64,000 nt of DNA from Rhizophagus irregularis (GCF_026210795.1 NC_089435.1:1984001-2048000); one strand, 5' to 3'. Numbered from the stretch's first letter, positions 1 through 12,035 are shown. Translations and numbers: made by a program. Notes: generated by a model from the sequence alone, not told the origin.

Positions 1-174
1 TAAGTCGCGTTTGCCTAATTTTTTTTTTATTGAAACAAAGAAAATTAGTTTTATTTGACAAATTCATCATACTCATCAAATTTCCAAAACAGGTGAAAAT
101 AAATAGTTTAAAGAGAATTTTTCTTTGAACATTTTTTATTTTCTTTATATCGAATTATTAATGATTAAGGAAAT

Positions 175-688
175 ATGTTAATCAACAACATTTTCGACGA
201 AATGCCCTTCAACGAAATGGATGACTTGGAAAAGGGATTCGGCGAAAAATTCGAGGTAAATATTAATAATTAGTATAATATTTAAAAAAAGTTTCATTTT
301 TATACTAAAAACATAATAATAATATGCTTATTTTTTTTTAAAAAAAAATTTAATTTTATTAAAATTACCATATGAGATGATACTATCGGTGACAGAGATG
401 ATCCTATCGACGAAACGTTTGAATGATTGTCGGTGAAGTAACGGTCGATGAGTTGAATGCGCTCCCTTGGATTTCGGGCTGAAATTTCGGATGATAGGTT
501 AGAGACTAAACTAACATTCCTTTTTCCTTTTGCTTTTTTCCTTAAGGAATTCATTCAAATTTACCTCCAAGAGCTGTACCGTTGCTTTTGTAAAATATTC
601 TGATGAATTGGCGAAATTACTTAAATATACTGTAATTCAGGTAAATATTCGAGAAAAGGAGAATGTTAATGATTTGATTGCGGAATAA
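175..688 (+). CDS. Possible small spliced gene, unrecognised
   Basis: Weak candidate. An ATG at 175 opens 27 codons whose use of GAC, TTC and AAC is less AT-driven than the surroundings, ending at a good donor (GAG|GTAAAT at 255/256). A later open stretch from about 571 (after ACCTCCAAG) to a TAA at 686-688 could be a phase-0 second exon, reading SCTVAFVKYSDELAKLL and onward. Joined, this gives a protein of roughly 65 residues. I recognise no domain. The intervening 300 bases contain no competing long plus-strand frame. It may be the decayed start of a larger gene or chance. Confidence 0.18.
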
Positions 689-1573
689 ATGAAATATTTT
701 TTGTAGATTACAATATGATATTGTTTTATCGTTATCAACCGAGATATCAGATCAATAAATTTGTTAACCTGGATCAACCCGCCCGACCCGATGCTCTAAT
801 ATAGTTATACAAGTACTGTACTTTTATATTAGCAAGAAACTTAGAGTTTTGTAAAACAGTATGGATGATAATATCACAAAGACATTCAACAGGTTAGCGT
901 TAATATGTCTGATATAGGTTGATAAAAATTAACTAGAGATACTTTCCGATCGAACAAACAATCCGGACCATGACATTACCATGACGCTATTCATTATTAT
1001 TTTTTTCAAGGATGCCCGACGGATTACGCTTGGCAGTTGCAATGGAAAACTTAAACGCTTACGAACAATTGTCAAAGATTATAACAATTTGAGTCGACGT
1101 TACTTTTAAAAAAAACTAATTGAGAATTGAACCCCAAAAAAAATCATGCGTAGATGGTCTCTTAATTAAAGTGTATTTAGAAAATAAATTTTCTTTAACA
1201 TCCCAAAAAATTCTAATTAAAATTTACGGTAAATCGATAAATTCATTTTATTTATTAATCAACTCCTATAACTCCTATACAAAATGTCTACAGTAAACGA
1301 TAATTTGATCTCCCAATAAAAAAAAAAATATAGACTAAAGCCCGAGCCCCGACTTTTCCTGTGGGTCCCCATATGTTGTTGAACGATGTCAATTCAAACT
1401 TTAAAATATACTTTACGCCTTTAGTAACATAAAATTTATCTTACCATAATTCTAACAAACTTTACTACCAAAAAAAAAAATATATATATATAGACTAACA
1501 AACTTTTTGCTACCAAGAAAAAACAAACACTCGATTATTGTATCAACATCATCATATCATCACTTAAAGCATA
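689..1573. other. Non-coding AT-rich stretch
   Basis: No supported gene. Homopolymer runs and short AT repeats (a TA run near 1480-1490). The right end is the 3' flank of the minus-strand F-box gene. Confidence 0.5.
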
Positions 1574-3085
1574 TTAAAGACGATAATCAACTCCACCACG
1601 AAATACTACATATTTAAAATCTTTGATTACTCCAGAACTTTTGTATTTATTAATCAATTCTTTATATTGTATTCCTTCATAAATAGGATCATTTGTAGTT
1701 AAGGAAAGTGCGGGTCTACCACTCCAATTTTTAAAGAATGTCTCCAAGTTTGGTAAAGAAAATTTAAAATCATCATAAAATCTAATTTCTCTCAAGTTAG
1801 TTGGCGCAGATCTAATTAATAATTTTAATAAATTATCGCCATTTTTCAAAAATTTTCTTTGAGTTTCCACCTTTCCCGAGTTATGTATAACTATTAATAA
1901 TGATTTTAAATTTTTACAAATTTTTAATAATTTTTCAAATTCAGAGAATTGCTCTGTTGTTGGTGAAAATGAAATTGATAAATATTCAATTAAAGGACAA
2001 TTTTGATAAATTTTACGAATAAAATTTAGTGAATAATCATTAAATTCACGAGCATCATAATTAGGTTTGAATAAAATTTTTTTAAGACATTCTCCACCAT
2101 TTTCGACTATACTAGAAATAAAATCTAATTTATTAATAGATTCATTATAATCTATTTTAATAATTTCAAGTTTCTTATAAACCACCATTTTCAATTTGTT
2201 TAATTGATCGTTATTAAAAGAAATATCACCACCAATTACTAGTTCTTTGAGATTATAGAATTTTAAAAGTATGTTTGGAAATAATAAATGTTGATAATCA
2301 TCTAATTCTTGAAAGGACACTTTTAAGCAATTGATATTTTCTGCATTTTTTTCTAGTGCAAGAAGAATTCCTACGTAAGGATCATCCTCCTCATCATCAT
2401 CTATAATATAATCTTCAAAAAGATCATCATTCCATTCAAAGTGCTTTAAATTCTCCTGAACTTCAATTAATTTGACTAATCCATGATTAGGAATTATGAC
2501 TTTATTAGTGATAATTAATACTTGTATATTTTTACAGCAACGTGATAATCCATAAAAGTATGAAGAATCAATGGAAGTATCACATTTTAATTCACATAGC
2601 GATTCAAAACGAGCCTTAGCTTCCGGAAAGTAAAATAATTGATGCTTAATTGATCTCATATCCAAATATCTCAACTCTGGACATTTTCTCATTAACAAAA
2701 GATAAAATTCTTCTTGAATAAAAAATTGATCATAAGCTGAAGTTGATCCAATAGAAGTTATACGATTTATAGTAATTACGTTAATACTTCTACAATAAGA
2801 TAAATAATCAAACGAGAGTGATTTGTTCGAAATTGAAGGTAATTGGATTACTTTACTTGTTATGAATTCTTTAATAGAATCAAATAAGTAGTAAACAATA
2901 ATGGTGAATAAAGAACTTTTAATCCTATAATTGTTGCCTTTATAAGACCAGGGATTCCTCCATAAAACTGGAACTGCTGTTTTACACCAAGATTTATTAA
3001 CCATTAAACAAGAAAAGAGAGATTTTAAATCATCTTGAAATTCTTCAAATATCAAATAAAGAATATCTTTATTAAGCTTAGACAT
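1574..3085 (-). CDS. F-box-like protein with LRR-type body
   Basis: A 503-residue single-exon protein. The first ~45 residues look like a fungal F-box (LNKDILYLIFEEFQDD, then CLMVNKSWCKTAVPVLWRNPW). This motif normally binds Skp1 and makes the protein the substrate receptor of an SCF ubiquitin ligase. The rest is a long run of irregular leucine-rich segments (for example NLKELVIGG, NLKSLLIVI), consistent with an LRR-like substrate platform. There is an acidic patch (DDDEEDD) near residue 225. It has no signal peptide or membrane span. The start is the first ATG in frame, directly before the F-box. It lies in the same orientation as its neighbour at 3577-5028 and is clearly of the same family. 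F-box families of this style are hugely expanded in Glomeromycotina; the substrate is unknown. Confidence 0.85.
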   Translation of the reverse strand: MSKLNKDILYLIFEEFQDDLKSLFSCLMVNKSWCKTAVPVLWRNPWSYKGNNYRIKSSLFTIIVYYLFDSIKEFITSKVIQLPSISNKSLSFDYLSYCRSINVITINRITSIGSTSAYDQFFIQEEFYLLLMRKCPELRYLDMRSIKHQLFYFPEAKARFESLCELKCDTSIDSSYFYGLSRCCKNIQVLIITNKVIIPNHGLVKLIEVQENLKHFEWNDDLFEDYIIDDDEEDDPYVGILLALEKNAENINCLKVSFQELDDYQHLLFPNILLKFYNLKELVIGGDISFNNDQLNKLKMVVYKKLEIIKIDYNESINKLDFISSIVENGGECLKKILFKPNYDAREFNDYSLNFIRKIYQNCPLIEYLSISFSPTTEQFSEFEKLLKICKNLKSLLIVIHNSGKVETQRKFLKNGDNLLKLLIRSAPTNLREIRFYDDFKFSLPNLETFFKNWSGRPALSLTTNDPIYEGIQYKELINKYKSSGVIKDFKYVVFRGGVDYRL

Positions 3086-3576
3086 TTTTTTATTCGATTA
3101 AAATAATCTTTTACAATTGAAATATTATAAAAAATATAAATTGTCAAAAAATATTAAAATATTTACGGTAAGAAAGAGAAACAAAAAAAAAAAAAAACGA
3201 AAATCACGAAAATTTATAAAAAAAAAAAACTACGAGCTAGTTTGCCAAATCGGATTATTTTGTGCGACAATAAGCGATATCGTATTTTGCGATTATTAAG
3301 CACCCTGAAAATAGACGATTTGGGCTGGAATTATGAAAATCTTGGCCGGAATTAAATCAAAATCTATGTCGGGTAAATTGGATTTATAAATTTATGAATT
3401 AATAAATTTCATTCACTTAACTTTTTTACGTGAAAAACATGTACGTTATAACAGTGTTATAACTCAAAAAAGTTTTTATTTTTAAATATATATTTAATAA
3501 ATTGTTATAAATATATGATATTTTATAATAATATAATACATAAAACTATTTATACAGTAAATCAAATCCGCCGTCT
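3086..3576. other. Intergenic spacer between two F-box genes
   Basis: No gene. A plus-strand 60-codon frame here is a lysine-rich chance ORF over A-runs. The segment at about 3320-3350 carries a GGCCGGAATTA motif that recurs in the repeat region near 32840 and 41800, suggesting an old repeat scrap. Confidence 0.4.
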
Positions 3577-5028
3577 CTAATATTCTCTATAAAGTCGAGA
3601 TTTTTTCTTTAACCATTCTAAACTATCAATATCTTCTAAAAAATTATCACAATCAAGAAATTCAATTTTTCTTACTGTTCCTTTTGATTTATATCTTTCT
3701 ACAATATTACAAATTTCTCGATAAAGTTTCTGAGATTGAAGCGCCTTTTTCATCCAAAAAGTGTTTAATTTTAATAACATTGGATGCCTTTTATCCCAAT
3801 CTTTAAAAAACGATTCCAAGGGTTCTAAATTAAATTTCGCATAATAAGCAAATTTGAATTTATATAAACCAACCGGGGAAGAATTACATAAAATTTCAAA
3901 TAAACTATTGATATCAATAGAACTATCATTATCGATAACTAAACCACATAAATATTTACAATTAATTAATAAATTCTCAAATTCTAAAAGATTCTTATTT
4001 TCAATTGATAATTCAAGATATTTAAGATTTTTACATTTTTTATAAATTGATTTGATGAGTCTATCATTAGTTTCTTTGATATTAATTTCAACCAGATGAC
4101 CACCCGAATTATCTATCATATCTGCTAATATTTCTACTGGTACACCAGAAATTTTTAAATATTTTATATTAGGTAAATTTAAAGATTTTAAATGAAAATG
4201 ATTATTCTCAAGGTTATTAGATTTCATATAAATTTTCAAACTTATTAAATTTGCAAAATGTGAAAGAAATTCCGTATTAGGATTCCAACCTAAATTTATA
4301 TGTTGAATATGATTAACATTATTTTTTAACAAATCTTCGAGTGATATTTCATTCTTCTTTTTTGAATCACCCAATAAGCAGACTTGCTTCAAGTTTTTCT
4401 GAGCTTTAATTAATTTATCGAATCCAGAATTAACAATCTTTCCGTGATACAAGTTTTCAATTTTAATTTTTTTAATTGAAGTAATTATATTAGACATTCC
4501 TATTAAGATAGGTTTCTTGATACTGCTATCACACTTAAATAGTTCGAGAAACGAAAAACATTTATCAGCATCCGGAAAATTGTCAATTTGAATTTCCAAC
4601 TTAGCTGGAATAAAGAGTGAAATAAACTTTGAATTTTTGTTAATAAACAATTTATAAATTTCATTTCTTATAATATTCATATTTGAATCTTTAGTTTTTC
4701 TTAAATAAATCATATCATCTAAAAGTCGTAAATTCAAATGTCTCCAAAGACTAATATAATTAAATAAAGGTGGTCCATAATCTTCCGTATCGATTCCTTG
4801 CTCTTTCAAAATACCTTTCGAATCTTCAGATAAATGTGAAATTATTACATTAAATAATTTAGTCTTTACATTATCAGGTAGACGTTTTCTCCCGAGTGTT
4901 TTCCATAACATGGGTGCCGTAATTTCACACCAAGTTCTATTTACTAGAAGGCAACAACGAAGAGATGGTTTATCATCTTTTAATTGTTCTAATATCATTA
5001 AAATTATGTCTCTGTTGAGTTGTACCAT
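3577..5028 (-). CDS. F-box-like protein with LRR-type body
   Basis: A single-exon protein of 483 residues if translation starts at the ATG at 5028 (MVQLNRDIILMILEQL). I prefer this to the upstream in-frame ATG at 5121, because the F-box then starts at the N-terminus as in the neighbour gene, and the extra 31 residues are a Lys/Asn-rich low-complexity run. The F-box covers about residues 4-45 (DIILMILEQLKDD, CLLVNRTWCEITAPMLWKTL). The remainder is leucine-rich repeat-like (NLKYLELSIENKN, and a C-terminal FFKDWDKRHPMLL segment also present in the neighbour as FFKNWSGRPALSL). Likely an SCF substrate receptor by family; no target can be inferred. Confidence 0.85.
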   Translation of the reverse strand: MVQLNRDIILMILEQLKDDKPSLRCCLLVNRTWCEITAPMLWKTLGRKRLPDNVKTKLFNVIISHLSEDSKGILKEQGIDTEDYGPPLFNYISLWRHLNLRLLDDMIYLRKTKDSNMNIIRNEIYKLFINKNSKFISLFIPAKLEIQIDNFPDADKCFSFLELFKCDSSIKKPILIGMSNIITSIKKIKIENLYHGKIVNSGFDKLIKAQKNLKQVCLLGDSKKKNEISLEDLLKNNVNHIQHINLGWNPNTEFLSHFANLISLKIYMKSNNLENNHFHLKSLNLPNIKYLKISGVPVEILADMIDNSGGHLVEINIKETNDRLIKSIYKKCKNLKYLELSIENKNLLEFENLLINCKYLCGLVIDNDSSIDINSLFEILCNSSPVGLYKFKFAYYAKFNLEPLESFFKDWDKRHPMLLKLNTFWMKKALQSQKLYREICNIVERYKSKGTVRKIEFLDCDNFLEDIDSLEWLKKKSRLYREY

Positions 5029-6899
5029 TTTTAAATACGAGAGGATTTTTAAAAAGTTTTTTTTTTTAGAATTTTTTTGGGGGAGAAAGGATGAAAGGAT
5101 GTCTAATATATATTGTATCATTTATTAATATTTATACAGGATTTGTACATATTTTGTATAACAAACCTATATGCAATGAAAGATAATAATTCATTCGGAT
5201 TGGTTATTGTTATTGGAAGCACAAACATTTTTTTTCCTTATAGAGAGTGTTATACTTTTATTAATATATCTAAAATCATAGTATCTGGAAGTATATCGTA
5301 TTTGATTTACCACAAATTTAACCGTTTCTAACTGTTCTAAACTTAAATAGGTGAAATTATCTTGAAAACTAATATTAGAACATAATTAGGATTGGACCAC
5401 TTTTTTACTATTATTTTACTTTTTTATTTTTTGTACGATGGTATGACGGTGTACAAAATGGTGACCTCATTGGTATAAACTTAGAAAAAGGGATACATGT
5501 ATGTATCAAATATTAAAAAATATTGAATTAAGAAAGGAAAGATTCGTGGGTACGTAACTCATCAAATGGATTTATCATTTTTTTCCAATGTTAAAATACC
5601 AAATATAAAACGTTCATGGTATGATAAACACGTGGGACAAAATTCTTGAAGCAGACTATCACCAACATTTTTCTCATGATAATTTAATAAATTTCAACGA
5701 CGAATCATAAATTTTTAAAGTATATACAGTAATTAAAAATTATGATACAAATTAAAAAACTGAAGTAGGATAAATTTTTATAATACACCAAAGAAAGGAT
5801 TTTATTCTGTATTTCACATGATACATAAATAATAAATTTTACTAAATTACTAAAATTTCGTAATTTTTTGAGTGGCAGTTTTCATTGCATCATCGGTTTC
5901 TCCGCTTCCCGTTTCACATGTTGACATGATCAACATGCTTTTATTTGAAAATTTTGTAATACGGTAAACAAATATTAATGGAATGTTGTTAAATTCACAT
6001 ATGTATTAATCATTAAAATATACTAAAATTCCGGAACTTTATTATTTATATTAAAACTTATAGGTTTAATAGTTTGATACAACGGTCTTATTTATATGTT
6101 TAAAAAACCGAATATAAATAAAAAAAAATCGATGAAGCAGTTGCGATTGCCGATTGTAATACAAATAAATAATATACTAACTAACAAACAAATAATTAAA
6201 TCCGATCCAATTAGAATAATGATTGATTAATAATTTAATAATCACAAGCATCGTATGGTAGTCTCATTAACAAATAAATGCCTTTTTTACAATTTTGTAA
6301 GTTTTTTTTTAATAAGCCTTTTTTCCTTTATTATTATCGTTATATTTATTATTACTTTGGAAAGACGTTACTTTAATATGTATGATCTTCATAGATACCT
6401 GCACAAATATTGGACCACCCATGAAAACGGTAAACTTATTTTGTAAAAATAAATAAGTCCCATGACAAAGGACAGTCAAATGATATAGCGATTAAATTAA
6501 ATAAATCAATATATCTCTTTGAACCAATAGCTAACGATCGTCAAAAATAATTTAATTTCAATATTCCCACAAAATAACGCACTCGCTTTAAGAGTTAAGT
6601 ATTAATCTTTAATTAATAATAATTTATAATAATGTCATTATACATTAAAAAGAAAAATTTTATTTATTTAAAGACAAATGAAAAATGTTTTTTGTGTATC
6701 ATTATTAATATTTATATTTATATTTATTATTATATATATATATTTATTTATTTTATGAAGTTTTGCAGCGCTTGAAAAGAAACTAAAGACAAGTATATAC
6801 CGTATCACGGTATCACGTGAGTATATACAATCATCGAAAAAAATGATTGCCGGGTTACATATGTATAACATTTGGATGTATTCTACACGGCTTTAAACA
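5029..6899. other. Non-coding AT-rich intergenic region
   Basis: No gene, RNA or clear repeat was recognised. Short open frames here have low-complexity translations. Confidence 0.5.
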
Positions 6900-8736
6900 T
6901 AACTTAAATATTATGTTTATCACTATTCTTAAAAAAGAATATAAAACAATTTTTAGCGCTTCTTCACAAATTTCGCTATATTCATTAGATTCTCGCACAA
7001 TTAAATTATATCCTACAAGAATTTCATTACTATCTTTTACTTTTAATAATTGTTAGCCCTTATCCATCCTAATCCAAACCCATTCTCGTAGTTAGTTGAC
7101 CTTACGTTATCTGCTTCGGATTCATTCAAGAAACTAAATTCATTGTCTGATAGCAATCCATTTCATCGTATAGTCGTGGAAGTCGTGCAAAAATTCATTA
7201 GACCTTCCTATAAAGATATCGGCGAGAAATATGGTGATAAAGCTCCACTTTCACGTTCTTTATTTACATTTCGTAGTAATATTGTTAGTTCACGAAATTA
7301 TTCGTTCAACTTATATAATATAAAGATTTTTTTTATTTTTCCACTAATTCCATCAGGACTCGTTTTGGTGCAGTATCAAACATGACACGTATCCCGTAAG
7401 AGTCACTCAAACATCTTCCACCTTTAGATATAATATTTGGCCGTAAGGATTCCGCTGACCACATATCATACTCCCAAAGCACGTTGTTGAGTTCACAATA
7501 TATTTTTCTTGAACTTGTAATCTAATAATCTTTTACTGTTTCTAACGAATTTTTAAAAATTTCTAATTCAATCGTTACAGGATGATATGATATTGATTAT
7601 ATGTGGAAAACTATCAAATATATCCACAAAGCAAATTTAAGGTTATATACATTTTCTACCTCGTCTATAATTTTTAATCAATCGGCCTATTTTGAGATTG
7701 TTTCAGCACGTTGAAATGTAATGATTTTGGAATCAATATTATTTTCCTTAATAGTCTTTTATAGTTTTTGATACGTTGAAATCTATCGAAACTGAACTGT
7801 TTAAGGTATATATTGTTTAGTGTTCGAACTCGTGACAGCGCTATGAACGTTAGACCCGTCACAAACTTTATACGAGATTTTGATTTTTTAATTGATTAAT
7901 TGTAAGAATACAAAAATATTTTACAAACTTTTATATAATTCTTTTTTGTGAAATTTTTTATAGATAAAATTTCGTCTGAAACTCATCAAGAAGTTAAATT
8001 ATAGAATCTAATACAATTTTAATTATTTTTCAAAGTATTAGAATCTTTAAAAAATTTGTAGGATCAGAAGGAACTTCGGAGTTTTGAGCAAAACACATTC
8101 CATACTTGAATTTCGTCCATTTGAAGATTATCACTTTGAATAATTGTAACCAAAATTTATTTCCAGAATTGAAGTCTTATCTGAATCTTTAGACATTAAA
8201 TCAATAAAAGTTTTTGAAGTTCCAAGAAAGAATCGTTCTCAAGGCTTGTTTGATATATCAAATTAAATTTTTTTCTATATAATTTGCCTTAATTTCGATC
8301 AAAAATTATTATAAATGGGTGTGAACTGTTCTTGGAGACCAAGATAACTTCCAGCGACCAAGATTTTAATTATATTTATAGTGTCATATTCTTCCAAAGA
8401 AATTCTTCCACCATAAAATATATCTAAATATAAAGCGTAAATTTAAATACATTGTTATATATTCATTTATTCATTTTGTAATTTGTATTTTGACAATTTT
8501 TTTAGTACTTACCTTATAAAATATTTGGTAATTTTATATGAACCAAAGTTTCATCATTGTTTCTTACTGATTGTCAAAATTCTTCGTAAATAAATAGAAA
8601 AGTAACCATACGAAACACGAAATATCTTTATATAAGTGGCATTACTAACTTTCAATAGTAACATCGCAATATTCATCATTGTTTAAACTTCAAGTAAATT
8701 TTGAAATAATTTCCGTAAAAATTTATCGATGATCTA
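6900..8736 (-). pseudogene. Decayed BTB-BACK-TLDc gene
   Basis: A badly decayed paralogue of the BTB genes further right. Reading the minus strand from 8736, the BTB exon (about 8510-8736), a splice acceptor region (near 8430), the BACK part (about 7980-8425) and TLDc parts (about 7641-7775 and 6900-7054) follow in the right order, recognised by nucleotide likeness to gene A. No frame stays open: frameshifts and stops are frequent. The TLDc part is split by about 585 bases of unrelated sequence (7055-7640), and a second unrelated piece lies at about 7776-7870. The family promoter block persists at 8791-8820. Confidence 0.7.
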
Positions 8737-8790
8737 ATAAATTTAAAGAGAAGAAAAGAAACGAAAAGGATTAACAATTTTGTTAAATGG

Positions 8791-8820
8791 TTATGATTGC
8801 TTCTGCAGCTTGTTGACCTA
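8791..8820 (-). promoter_or_regulatory. Relic of the BTB family promoter
   Basis: Minus-strand AACAAGCTGCAGAAGCAAT resembles the CTGCAGCAG block of the intact paralogues, but the TATA element next to it is eroded. Confidence 0.4.
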
Positions 8821-8929
8821 AATCCATCGTCTTATTATTTAGAATAAAGAAAATTTAATCATTAAATAATGATTACCAATTTCTTTTTCTTATATTTCAA
8901 TTTTAATTTAAATTAGAGAAAACTGTTTA

Positions 8930-9480
8930 AAGTGATATTAAAAACGTCTTATGATTTAATCCCTATCAATGAAATTAGATTATATGGACGGATGTGGGTA
9001 AGTTTTTCAGCAAATTCCTTTTATTTTAAAGTAACTTAAAGTAAAAAATATTTTTTTTAAATCATTTTATTTATGGATTATGTAATAAAAACCTACTAAT
9101 TTTGATGTTCAAAAAATTATGAATTAAACGAGCAAAAAGTAGAGTTTTATAAATTCATTCAAGATATTAAAATAACATCATACCAAATTCTAAACATGTT
9201 TAGAATGGTAGGATAAATTAAAATTATTAAATGTATTGTAATTTTTACAAATTTTATAGGAAAAAATATCTAGATACTAGGATAAGAAGTGGACAGATAA
9301 TAATATATAAGGCGGTTAACACAGTTTTTATAATATAACAAATAGCCTACTAACATTCTAATACGTTTCATTAACTACAATTCATAACAATTTAATGCTT
9401 AAGGAAGTAAGAACTGAATACAATAAAAATAAAAAAAAAGAATAGTAAATATTAAATAATATAAGAAAAGTTCAAATCGC
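8930..9480. repeat. Duplicated 3' flank of the BTB genes
   Basis: About 500 bases downstream of gene A that closely match 12690-13110: shared landmarks are a TTTATGGAT stretch, an AAACATGTTTAGAATGG stretch and AACAAATAGCCTACTAACAT. This marks the tandem duplication unit as gene plus downstream flank. It has no coding content. Confidence 0.6.
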
Positions 9481-9502
9481 ATCAACTATTGTAAATTCAA
9501 TT

Positions 9503-10998
9503 TTAGTTTATAAGTTGAAATACTTCATATTCTTCCACAGTAAATTTATCAGTAGATTCTCTGATCTGCTTTTCGTAATCAGTACCATTACAATGACCGG
9601 TGTATCCATATAAATCAAGATCACGGACACCAAATGATGGGCCAAGATCACTATGGTTATACGTGGCATATTTTTCACTTTTTACACGACTTAAAATATA
9701 ACTTTCAACATCGACACTATTCTTAAAAGAGAATATAAAGCTATCTTTAGTAGCACCAAAAAATTCATAGTCATTGGATTTCCATGCAATTGGATTATAT
9801 CCTCCAAGAATTTCATTACTATTGTTCACTTTAATAATTGTTATAGTACGAGGTCGATTATCACAGATTTTATGAAATTTTTTATGTGTAAACCCATCAC
9901 GAGATCCACGAAATAACAATCGAAATTTGTATGCATTTTCTATCTCATCTGTAATTTCTAATCTATCGATCCATTTTGAAATTAATTCAGCATGTTGAAT
10001 TGTAATAATTTTGGAATTAATATCAATCTTTTTGGTAGTCACAATACGAGGTTTTGATTTTTTATTAGGATTCATAAAATATTTTAATAAGTCTTCATAT
10101 AATAAATCCTTTGGTAAAATCTTCCTGTAAGGTAATACTTTATCCGAAAATTCTTCAGAAGATAAATTATGAAATCTGATAAATGGAATACATTGACGCA
10201 CATTATTCTTTAAAGTTTTGAAATCTTCTTTTGAAAAATTTGTAGTATCAGAAGGAAGTTCAGGACTTTGAGCAAGTCCCCATTTTAGCACATGTTCCCA
10301 TACTTTAATTTCGCTCATTTGAAGATTATTACTTTGAATAAGTGAAACTAAAAGATTTTCTGGAATTGAAGAAAAATTTGGTGATTTGAATATTTTATCC
10401 GGCTCTTTAGACGTTAAATCAGTACAAAATTTTTGAAGTTCCAAGAAAGAATCATTCTCAAAGCTTGTTTTATATATCAAATTAAAATTTGATTTCATCC
10501 AATCTGCCTTAGTTTTAACCAAAAAGGATTGTATATCACCGATTAGTTCTTGGAGACCGAATTCACTTGCAGCAAATAAGACGTCAATTATATCCGAATT
10601 ATCATATTCCTCCAAAGAAATTCTTCCACTATAAATATATCTAAAATAAAAAAAAAGTATGAATTCATATACATTATTATATAATCATTTTATAATTTAA
10701 ACTCTTGTAATTTAAATTCAAATTCATCTCTTAACTCTTACCTCAAGATTATCTGAAAAATTTCAGGTAAAATATTTGATAATTTTATATGAACCAAAGT
10801 TCCATCATTTTTCTTTTTAATGGTAGACAAAATTCTTCGTAAATAAGTGGAACGATAATGTAAGATAACCATATGAGCACGAAATATCTTTATATAAGGG
10901 TCATTACCAACTTCAATAGTAATATCATAATATTCTTCATCGTTTAAAATATCAAGTAAATTTTGAGATAATTTCGGTAAAAATTTATTATCATTCAT
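9503..10998 (-). CDS. BTB-BACK-TLDc protein (gene A)
   Basis: Two exons: 10742-10998 and 9503-10640, with a 101-base intron (donor AG|GTAAGA, acceptor TTTTAG|A) that splits the Arg codon of the ILR-YIYSG junction in phase 2. The product is 464 residues. The BTB domain spans about 20-125 (YYDITIEVGNDPYIKIFRAH, then LRYIYSGRISLEEYD), BACK-like about 130-260 (NLLVSLIQS, VWEHVLKWGLAQ, IRFHNLSSEEF), and TLDc about 295-464 (FRLLFRGSRDGF, ILGGYNPIAW, FIFSF, GPSFG, EEYEVFQL). BTB-BACK proteins usually act as Cullin-3 adaptors; TLDc domains are linked to oxidative-stress protection and V-ATPase regulation. Whether this protein does either is unknown. All domains are intact. The start is the first ATG before the BTB fold, about 70 bases below a TATA box. 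Confidence 0.9.
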
Positions 10999-11063
10999 AA
11001 TTTTAATAATTTTTTTTTAAAAAAAGAAATGAGAAGGTTTAACAATTTTGTTAAATGTTTAAT

Positions 11064-11100
11064 TTTATATATAAATTGCTGCTGCAGCTTGTTGATCTGA
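11064..11100 (-). promoter_or_regulatory. Promoter of gene A: CTGCAGCAG block plus TATA
   Basis: On the minus strand GATCAACAAGCTGCAGCAGC runs straight into TATATATAAA about 70 bases before the ATG. The same layout precedes the other BTB copies. The leader also holds an AACAAAATTGTT palindrome at 11041-11053. Confidence 0.65.
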
Positions 11101-11534
11101 GTCATCGTCTTATTAAGCAAGTACTACCGGATAATTTCTAAAATATGCGAAAAATTTATTTGACACCACTAAGAGATTTACGTTAAATTTTCCTAGAATT
11201 TAATTTGATGATCACAAAATCGGCAACTTTAATTCCTATATTTGTCAAAAAAAAAAAATGATCGGCGGAGGTCCTTTGAGCGAAATTTTTTTACTTTAAT
11301 GTTTTTTATATATGTATATTATATATATAATATATATATATAGGAGGAAAAATAAAATTGATAATGGATTCATTAGAGTAAAATCATGAATTAGGCTTAT
11401 GTGTGTCACCTTTGCTGCATGTTAAATTAAGCCATCAAATAATAGTTTTTTGATAATTCTTTTCAAAATTTTCGAAAAATAACAAGTGATCATCATACTG
11501 GAACATCAAAGTAATTATCGAAACTTTCATAAAA
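11101..11534. other. Upstream non-coding region
   Basis: Contains sequence shared with the region upstream of copy B (the CAAGTACTACC stretch near 11120 and 17200), then a TA-rich microsatellite at about 11310-11342. No gene. Confidence 0.4.
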
Positions 11535-12035
11535 TAATAAAACTGAATGCCATTTAAGCATTTTTTTTCTTAGGTTAATATAAAAAAATGTCATTTCGGC
11601 GTTTTTTTTTTATAAATTGATATGAAAATGCTGAAACGGCATTTTTTTCATAAGTCAAATGAAAAAAAAGGCTGAAACGGCATTTTTTTCATAAATTGAT
11701 ATGAAAATGCCGAAATGGCATTTTTTCACAAGTTGATATAAAAAAAACGCTGAAACGGCATTTTTTTCATAAATTGATATGAAAATGTCATTTCGGCATT
11801 TTTTTTCTTAGGTTAATATGAAAAAAATGTTGTTTCGGCGGTTTTTTTCATAAATTGATATAAAATGCCATTTCGGTATTTTTTTCATAAAAAAAAACGC
11901 TAAAACGGCATTTTTTCCATAAAATAATATGAAAATATGAAAAAAAGCCGTTTTCGGCATTTTTTCCATTAAAAAAATAGAAAGATGCTGAAATGGCATC
12001 TTTTCTCATAAAATAATATGAAAAACATTTTTTTA
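11535..12035. repeat. Hairpin-forming satellite array
   Basis: About ten degenerate units built from GAAACGGCATTTTTTTCAT, followed by AAATTGATATGAAAATG. Successive units occur in direct and inverted orientation (CCGAAATGGCA against TGCCATTTCGG), so neighbours can pair into hairpins. Open frames here are products of the repeat, not genes. Confidence 0.7.

Noticed and set aside
7143-7385. 80-codon plus-strand frame inside the decayed BTB gene
   Set aside because: No recognised domain and no splice partners; it lies in the segment that interrupts the pseudogene. Possibly part of an old insertion, but not supportable as a gene.
11535-12035. CRISPR-like array
   Set aside because: Units are degenerate, in both orientations and without unique spacers; this is a eukaryotic satellite.
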